From positions 1-18,573 of the forward strand of contig CABRSG010000014.1 in the NCBI GenBank assembly GCA_902473545.1: DNA of 18,573 nt. Direction: 5' to 3'. This document shows, one piece after another, positions 14,843-18,573 of the stretch. Below the pieces are notes generated by a model that saw nothing but the letters and a program-made list of their open reading frames with translations, had not been told where the DNA came from and searched no databases. Within the stretch, counting starts at the first letter, position 1, and each line of letters opens with the position of its first letter. The stretch is from an uncultured Lachnospiraceae bacterium (GTDB lineage: Bacteria; Bacillota; Clostridia; Lachnospirales; Lachnospiraceae). The position numbers and the translations under genes are program-made.

Positions 14843-15798
14843 TTATTCGCCCAGCGCCTCTTCCATCAGATCAAACATCACATAATCCTCCAGCGCAACC
14901 TCTGCTTCCACGTCGCCGCTGTTGATGAACATCTGCTGCTGTCTCTGATAGTAATCCTGCATTGTTCCGTCTGCGATACCGTTCTTGATATCATCTGCAC
15001 TGAACCAGGTTGCGTCGCCGGTTTCCACCATGCACGCTTCCTTGTCTTTTGCACACTTGTCAGCGTACAGACCTACTGCGTATTCCCAGTTATCTTCCTG
15101 GGAAGCATATGCCATCGCCTTATACAGCGCACGGCTGAAACGGAGCAGGATGTCTCTGTTCTCCTCCGCGTAGGACGGCAGGCAGATCCAGCTTGACAGA
15201 TTTACAGAATTTGTGGAAAATTCCAGTTCCAGAGCACCATCACAGTTGTCCATGATCTGATTACTGTACGGATTCCATGCCGTGCAGGCATCTACGGAAC
15301 CGGAAGACATTGCCGCTACCATGTTCGTTGCGTCCATTTCATAAACCTCGATATCGTCCATAGTCAGACCAGCTGCAGCCAATGCACCATTTAAAGCTGT
15401 CTCAGAAGACGAGCCTGCATTGTAAGCAACCTTTTTACCCTTCAGATTTGCAATATCATCCACAGAAGTAACCTCTGAGGACGGAAGCACGATGATCCGG
15501 TCTGTACTGTGAACAGAACTCGGTGCGAAAATCGTTGCCTGCCCCTTAATGCAGAGTTTGTGCGCGCCGTGTCCGATATAAGCGAGGTCAATGCTGCCGC
15601 GAGATTAATTTCCAGCCCTTCCTCAGCGAAAAAGCCCTGATCGATTCCGGTAAGCACCGACCACAGGGACGCATAGTTCGGCATATACGCCACATTCAGC
15701 TCAATCGTTTCCTCCGCATGTCCCACCGCTGCCATCGCCAGCGTCATTACCGCCGCTGCCGCCACGCCGAGAAGTTTCTTCATAGTGCCTTTCAACAT
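14843..15798 (-). pseudogene. ABC transporter substrate-binding protein (NMT1/SsuA-like), internally deleted
   Basis: Extracytoplasmic binding lipoprotein-like or secreted component of a nitrate/sulfonate/taurine/pyrimidine-type importer; the ligand is unknown. ATG 15798 follows AAGGAGG by 8 nt. A signal peptide (MKKLLGVAAAAVMTLAMAAVGHA) precedes ELNVAYMPNYASLWSV and GIDQGFFAEEGLEINL. The frame is then lost at about 15598-15606. The next frame picks up exactly at GSIDLAYIGHGAHK, which continues through IIVLPSSEVTSVDDIANLKG, AYNAGSSSETALNGAL and AWNPYSNQIMD to the stop at 14843. Family members have a segment ending in an AAMxSGSID-like motif between the two, so roughly 15-20 codons seem deleted. 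There is no cysteine at a lipobox, so a secreted rather than lipid-anchored protein was encoded. Confidence 0.85.
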
Positions 15799-15850
15799 AA
15801 TAAAATCCTCCTTTAATGATATTATTTTAACCGCTTTGCGGTCAGTTACT

Positions 15851-16177
15851 TTATTTGCGTACCGCCAGGAATTCCTGGTATACCTCGTTCCAGATTTCCG
15901 CCTTCAGCTCCAGGAAGCGCGGGTGCGACTTTGTCTCCTGCGTTCTTGGATACGGAATATCAATATTTACAATCTTTTTAATACGTCCCGGACGCGCACT
16001 CATGATGATTACGCGCTGTGCCAGAATGATTGCTTCGACTACATCATGTGTAATAAAGAAACAAGTCTTTTTCTCCTGCTCCCAGGTGTTTAAAAGCTCC
16101 GTCTGAAGCTGTACACGTGTCTGTGCATCCAGCGCTCCGAACGGCTCGTCCAGAAGTAATACCTCCGGACTGCCGGT
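15851..16177 (-). pseudogene. ABC transporter ATP-binding protein, C-terminal fragment
   Basis: Only the C-terminal part of a SsuB/TauB-type ATPase remains. The visible frame has SPEVLLLDEPFGALDA (Walker B with catalytic Glu, then D-loop), CFFITHDVVEAI (H-loop His) and IIMSARPGRIKK, and ends at TAA 15853-15851. The Walker A motif and the ABC signature are absent. Upstream the sequence changes abruptly, at about 16172-16180, into the coding sequence of the permease in another frame. The fragment has no start codon of its own and cannot make a working ATPase. It stands 52 nt before the binding-protein gene. Confidence 0.85.
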
Positions 16178-16563
16178 TTCTGTCCGACACCAAAAGTGAT
16201 AACCAGAAGCGGCGCGTAAGCCAGCGCCGGGATATTACGGATGAAATTGATCCACGGCTCAATAATCTTCTGGACCGGCAGATACCATGCCATCAGAAAT
16301 GCCACCGGCAGCGCCGTGACAAAACCAAGCCCGAAGCCGATTCCCACGCAGGTCATGCTGCTGCGGATATCCTTCCAGAAAGCCCCGCGGTCGATCATCG
16401 TCTTTACGGACGGAACCACCTTGTCCGCAAACGGGAAGCTTCTTCCGGTCGCCTCCCCGACGGAAAGCAGGTACCAGACAAGCAGCGCGGCGGCCAGGGA
16501 GATCAGCAGCCAGACCTTGTCGCTAATTACGATTTTTTTCTTTTTTGTTCCCTTCTCGTTCAT
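16172..16563 (-). pseudogene. ABC transporter permease, N-terminal fragment
   Basis: Inner-membrane subunit of the same nitrate/sulfonate-type importer. ATG 16563 follows AAAAGGAGGG at good distance. The fragment has a positively charged start (KGTKKKKIVI), a first membrane helix (VWLLISLAAALLVWYLL, about 17-33), further hydrophobic stretches (VGIGFGLGFVTALPVAFLM) and the EPWINFIRNIPALAYAPLL segment that precedes the coupling loop. It breaks off after FGVGQK. The next bases belong to the ATPase gene, so the C-terminal half of the permease and the N-terminal half of the ATPase are missing, roughly 0.8 kb by family length. The reading frame runs on out of frame to 16090 and gives a meaningless tail. 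Confidence 0.85.
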
Positions 16564-16585
16564 GTTTTACCCTCCTTTTATCCCA

Positions 16586-18049
16586 TTATCCACAGCAGGG
16601 ATGTCCGTGACTGTCTCTCGTATGACTGTTCTGGGAAGGATCCTTCATACAGAGATGTACCGCCGCCGTGGTAAAGGTTTTTGGCAGCGCCAGAATATTC
16701 GGATTGGGACCGACATACTTCTTCATGGCATCCTGCAGCGCTTCTTCAACAGTAGCTCGTGTTTTCAGCCCCATTCCTCTGGCAATTCCCGGTTCGCGCG
16801 CACCTACAATATAGATGGCGCTGGTGTGCTCTTCTGCCAGATGTCCGCAGCTCATCATGGAGAACCCATGGAAAGGATGGAAGGCATTGGCAAAACGGTA
16901 TTTTCTGATATATTCCTCATCTGTTCCGAAATATTCACCGTAGCGGTTCATGTCCGGCAGAATGTTCATGGAATCATGCTGGAACATCTCGTAAAGCTCG
17001 CGCAGATACGGCCACCGCTCATCGTGGAACCATCCATCGCAGATGCTCGGTACAATAAACACACAGCGGTCGCTCAGCACCCGTTTGTGGCGGATCACCT
17101 GCGCGGACAGCGCCTGCATCATCTGGATAGGATTGGTGCCCATACCGTCGCCGTAATGGAAATTTGTCGGCATTCCGAATACCACCACATCATATTTTTT
17201 CTCCGCCCAGTGTACGTAGGTGCGCTTGTCAGCCGTCCTCCAGCTGATGGGCTGCATCTCCTTTGCATAGCCGGAATTGATCTCGATCTGGCGCGACTTT
17301 GTGTCCAGCACTGCGTCGCAGCAGAAAAATTTCTTACCCATCTTCTCTTCCATAAACATGCCGTGGCGGTCGAATTTCTGACGCATCACGCTGCTTGTGG
17401 AAACCGGAACAAAGTCCGGCTTGTGCATCACCTCCGGCACATGGTGGCTGGCGATGCTCCGCCAATGGCTGATGCCGGTCGCGCAATGCTTGTAGCCGCC
17501 GGAATAACCGCCGTAGGGATTGCCCTGCGTGTGCCCGATGAGGATTGCCACATCCGCATCAAACACGTATTTGTTCATGATCACATGGTCGCCCGCCTCG
17601 GTATATCCAAGGTCTACCAGGTGATCGTAGTCCTCGCTGTCATGGCTGGTGATCTGTCCAAGCGGATAAAACTCATTGAACAGCTCATCGCCGAGAATCG
17701 TACGCATCTCCTTCACTGTTGCACGCGGGTGCAGTCCGTTGGAAAACAGAAGGAGCACGTCCTTCCTCTCCACGCCGACGCTGTAAAGCTCGTCGAGACA
17801 GGCGCGGATCGCTACCTTGCGGTGCGAGGTCGGCTGGTTGCCGCCCTTTACGATATCCGGGATCACGATAACCACCTTATCGCCCGCCCCGGCGATCTCG
17901 GTCAGCGTCGGCATCCCGATCGGATTGCGGATACTCTGCATGGTCGCCTCATAAAGACTGTCCCAGTCCAGCGAAAGGCACGGCGGATCGGGAACCGTCT
18001 CGCCTGGAATAAACACATCCGTGGAATCGGGCAGCTCGGCGCTCATCAT
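16586..18049 (-). CDS. LarA-family (DUF2088) nickel-dependent racemase-like protein
   Basis: LarA of Lactobacillus racemises lactate with a nickel-pincer nucleotide bound to a lysine; relatives epimerise other 2-hydroxy acids, including sugar acids. In this 487-aa product I see SHRKVAIRACLDEL (75-88), SNGLHPRAT with His107, AILIGHTQG with His173 and GGYSGGYKHC with Lys187, comparable to LarA His108, His174 and Lys184. The His-Lys distance is 14 here instead of 10. The C-terminus ends HGHPCCG. The first in-frame ATG (18049) has no ribosome binding site. A good AGGAGG (18091-18086) serves ATGs at 18081/18078 in the wrong frame, so a 1-nt loss near 18074 may have removed the true N-terminus (LEFEYGNG precedes the ATG in frame). 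No larB, larC or larE is visible in the window. It is 22 nt from the permease. Confidence 0.8.
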   Translation of the reverse strand: MMSAELPDSTDVFIPGETVPDPPCLSLDWDSLYEATMQSIRNPIGMPTLTEIAGAGDKVVIVIPDIVKGGNQPTSHRKVAIRACLDELYSVGVERKDVLLLFSNGLHPRATVKEMRTILGDELFNEFYPLGQITSHDSEDYDHLVDLGYTEAGDHVIMNKYVFDADVAILIGHTQGNPYGGYSGGYKHCATGISHWRSIASHHVPEVMHKPDFVPVSTSSVMRQKFDRHGMFMEEKMGKKFFCCDAVLDTKSRQIEINSGYAKEMQPISWRTADKRTYVHWAEKKYDVVVFGMPTNFHYGDGMGTNPIQMMQALSAQVIRHKRVLSDRCVFIVPSICDGWFHDERWPYLRELYEMFQHDSMNILPDMNRYGEYFGTDEEYIRKYRFANAFHPFHGFSMMSCGHLAEEHTSAIYIVGAREPGIARGMGLKTRATVEEALQDAMKKYVGPNPNILALPKTFTTAAVHLCMKDPSQNSHTRDSHGHPCCG

Positions 18050-18092
18050 GCCGTTGCCGTATTCAAACTCTAGCTCATCATTTTCCCTCCTG

Positions 18093-18573
18093 TTATTCGC
18101 CTAAGAACAAACGTATGATTTCCAGGTACTCCTCCGGATAGAAGCCGATCTCGCCCGTAAACCGCGTGAGCGCGATCAGTCCGCCGTCGATTTCTTCAAT
18201 GGAAGCAAGCATCGCCGCGTTGTCCGCCTTCAGACCGCCGCCGTACACCACGTCCACGCCGTCCGTCCGCTCCTTTACAAAGCGTGCGATCTTTGTGATG
18301 TAATCCTTGCCCGCAGGTGTCTTGCCCGGTCCGATACTCCAGACCGGCTCGTAGGCGATCACAACCTTTGATTTATCAACGCCCTCCAGGCCAACCGAGA
18401 GCTGCTCGCCGAGCACCTGCTCCCACTGCGGCTGCTCCTCGCTCGTCTCTCCGATGCAGTAGACCACCTTCAGACCGGCGTCCATTGCGCATTTGATTTC
18501 CTTATTTAGCAGGCGGTTGACGGCTGACATATCGGATACGCCCGCCTCCGCCAGAATACCCTTTTTATCGTTG
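18093..18573 (-). CDS. Triosephosphate isomerase family protein, C-terminal part (starts outside the window)
   Basis: TIM-barrel sugar-phosphate isomerase; the classical enzyme interconverts DHAP and glyceraldehyde 3-phosphate. About 160 residues are visible, from NDKKGILAEAGVSDM at the window edge. The catalytic Glu is in AYEPVWSIGPGKTPAG, the counterpart of YEPVWAIGTGKTA. Phosphate-binding loops follow as VVYGGGLKADN and GGLIALTRFTGEIGFYPEEY. The last loop differs from the usual GGASL form, and SIGPGKTP is common in catabolic paralogues (for example erythrulose-phosphate isomerases). Together with the LarA-like neighbour this suggests a dedicated sugar or sugar-acid pathway rather than the glycolytic enzyme. 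The stop lies 2 nt before the AGGAGG that should serve the LarA-like gene. An internal ATG at 18530 is not the real start. Confidence 0.85.
   Translation of the reverse strand, partial: NDKKGILAEAGVSDMSAVNRLLNKEIKCAMDAGLKVVYCIGETSEEQPQWEQVLGEQLSVGLEGVDKSKVVIAYEPVWSIGPGKTPAGKDYITKIARFVKERTDGVDVVYGGGLKADNAAMLASIEEIDGGLIALTRFTGEIGFYPEEYLEIIRLFLGE

Noticed and set aside
16241..18073. Long open frame of 610 codons on the plus strand
   Set aside because: It lies opposite the LarA-like gene and the permease fragment, has no ribosome binding site or recognisable motif, and its composition (rich in His, Arg, Leu) is that of an antisense shadow.

Overview
The window looks like chromosomal DNA of an endospore-forming, anaerobic Clostridia bacterium, most likely a Lachnospiraceae relative. 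The reasons are a spoIIM-xerD pair, a rubredoxin, a clostridial EF-G paralogue, strong AGGAGG-type ribosome binding sites, moderate GC content, and protein sequences that resemble Lachnospiraceae families. No rRNA, tRNA, CRISPR array or insertion sequence was found.

Layout. (1) 1-1716, minus strand: precorrin-2 dehydrogenase and RNase HI overlap by 7 nt, followed by the start of tyrosyl-tRNA synthetase, which has its own promoter. (2) 1741-2920, plus strand: a DAHP synthase with a dyad-rich promoter and a strong terminator. (3) 2921-4062: AT-rich accessory DNA with a possible small minus-strand gene remnant and a frameshifted Rpn-type PD-(D/E)XK nuclease gene, closed by back-to-back terminators. 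(4) 4161-8494, minus strand: an EF-G-like GTPase, rubredoxin, SpoIIM and XerD, each with its own promoter or terminator signals. (5) 8566-11026, plus strand: tyrA and aroA in one operon, working with the DAHP synthase in shikimate and tyrosine synthesis. aroA converges on nagA, and the two stop codons overlap in the loop of a 16-bp hairpin. (6) 11023-18573, minus strand: a carbohydrate locus transcribed as triosephosphate isomerase paralogue, LarA-family protein, ABC permease/ATPase, ABC binding protein, DUF4838 protein, NagB-like deaminase, NagA.

The most striking feature is in region 6. The transporter genes and the DUF4838 gene are broken by internal deletions and frameshifts: a permease-ATPase fusion scar near 16175, a deletion near 15600, a deletion with a 10-bp direct-repeat cluster at 13539-13583, and a 1-nt slip near 13148. 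The larA-like gene seems to have lost its normal start by a 1-nt slip near 18074. The flanking nagA, nagB and aro genes are intact. This is either a decaying catabolic locus or a local assembly problem, and the sequence alone cannot decide which. I did not find a convincing new defence or mobile system. The more original signals are regulatory: a promoter, short ORF and terminator before xerD; terminators placed directly on the next gene's ribosome binding site (twice); and the aroA/nagA hairpin.
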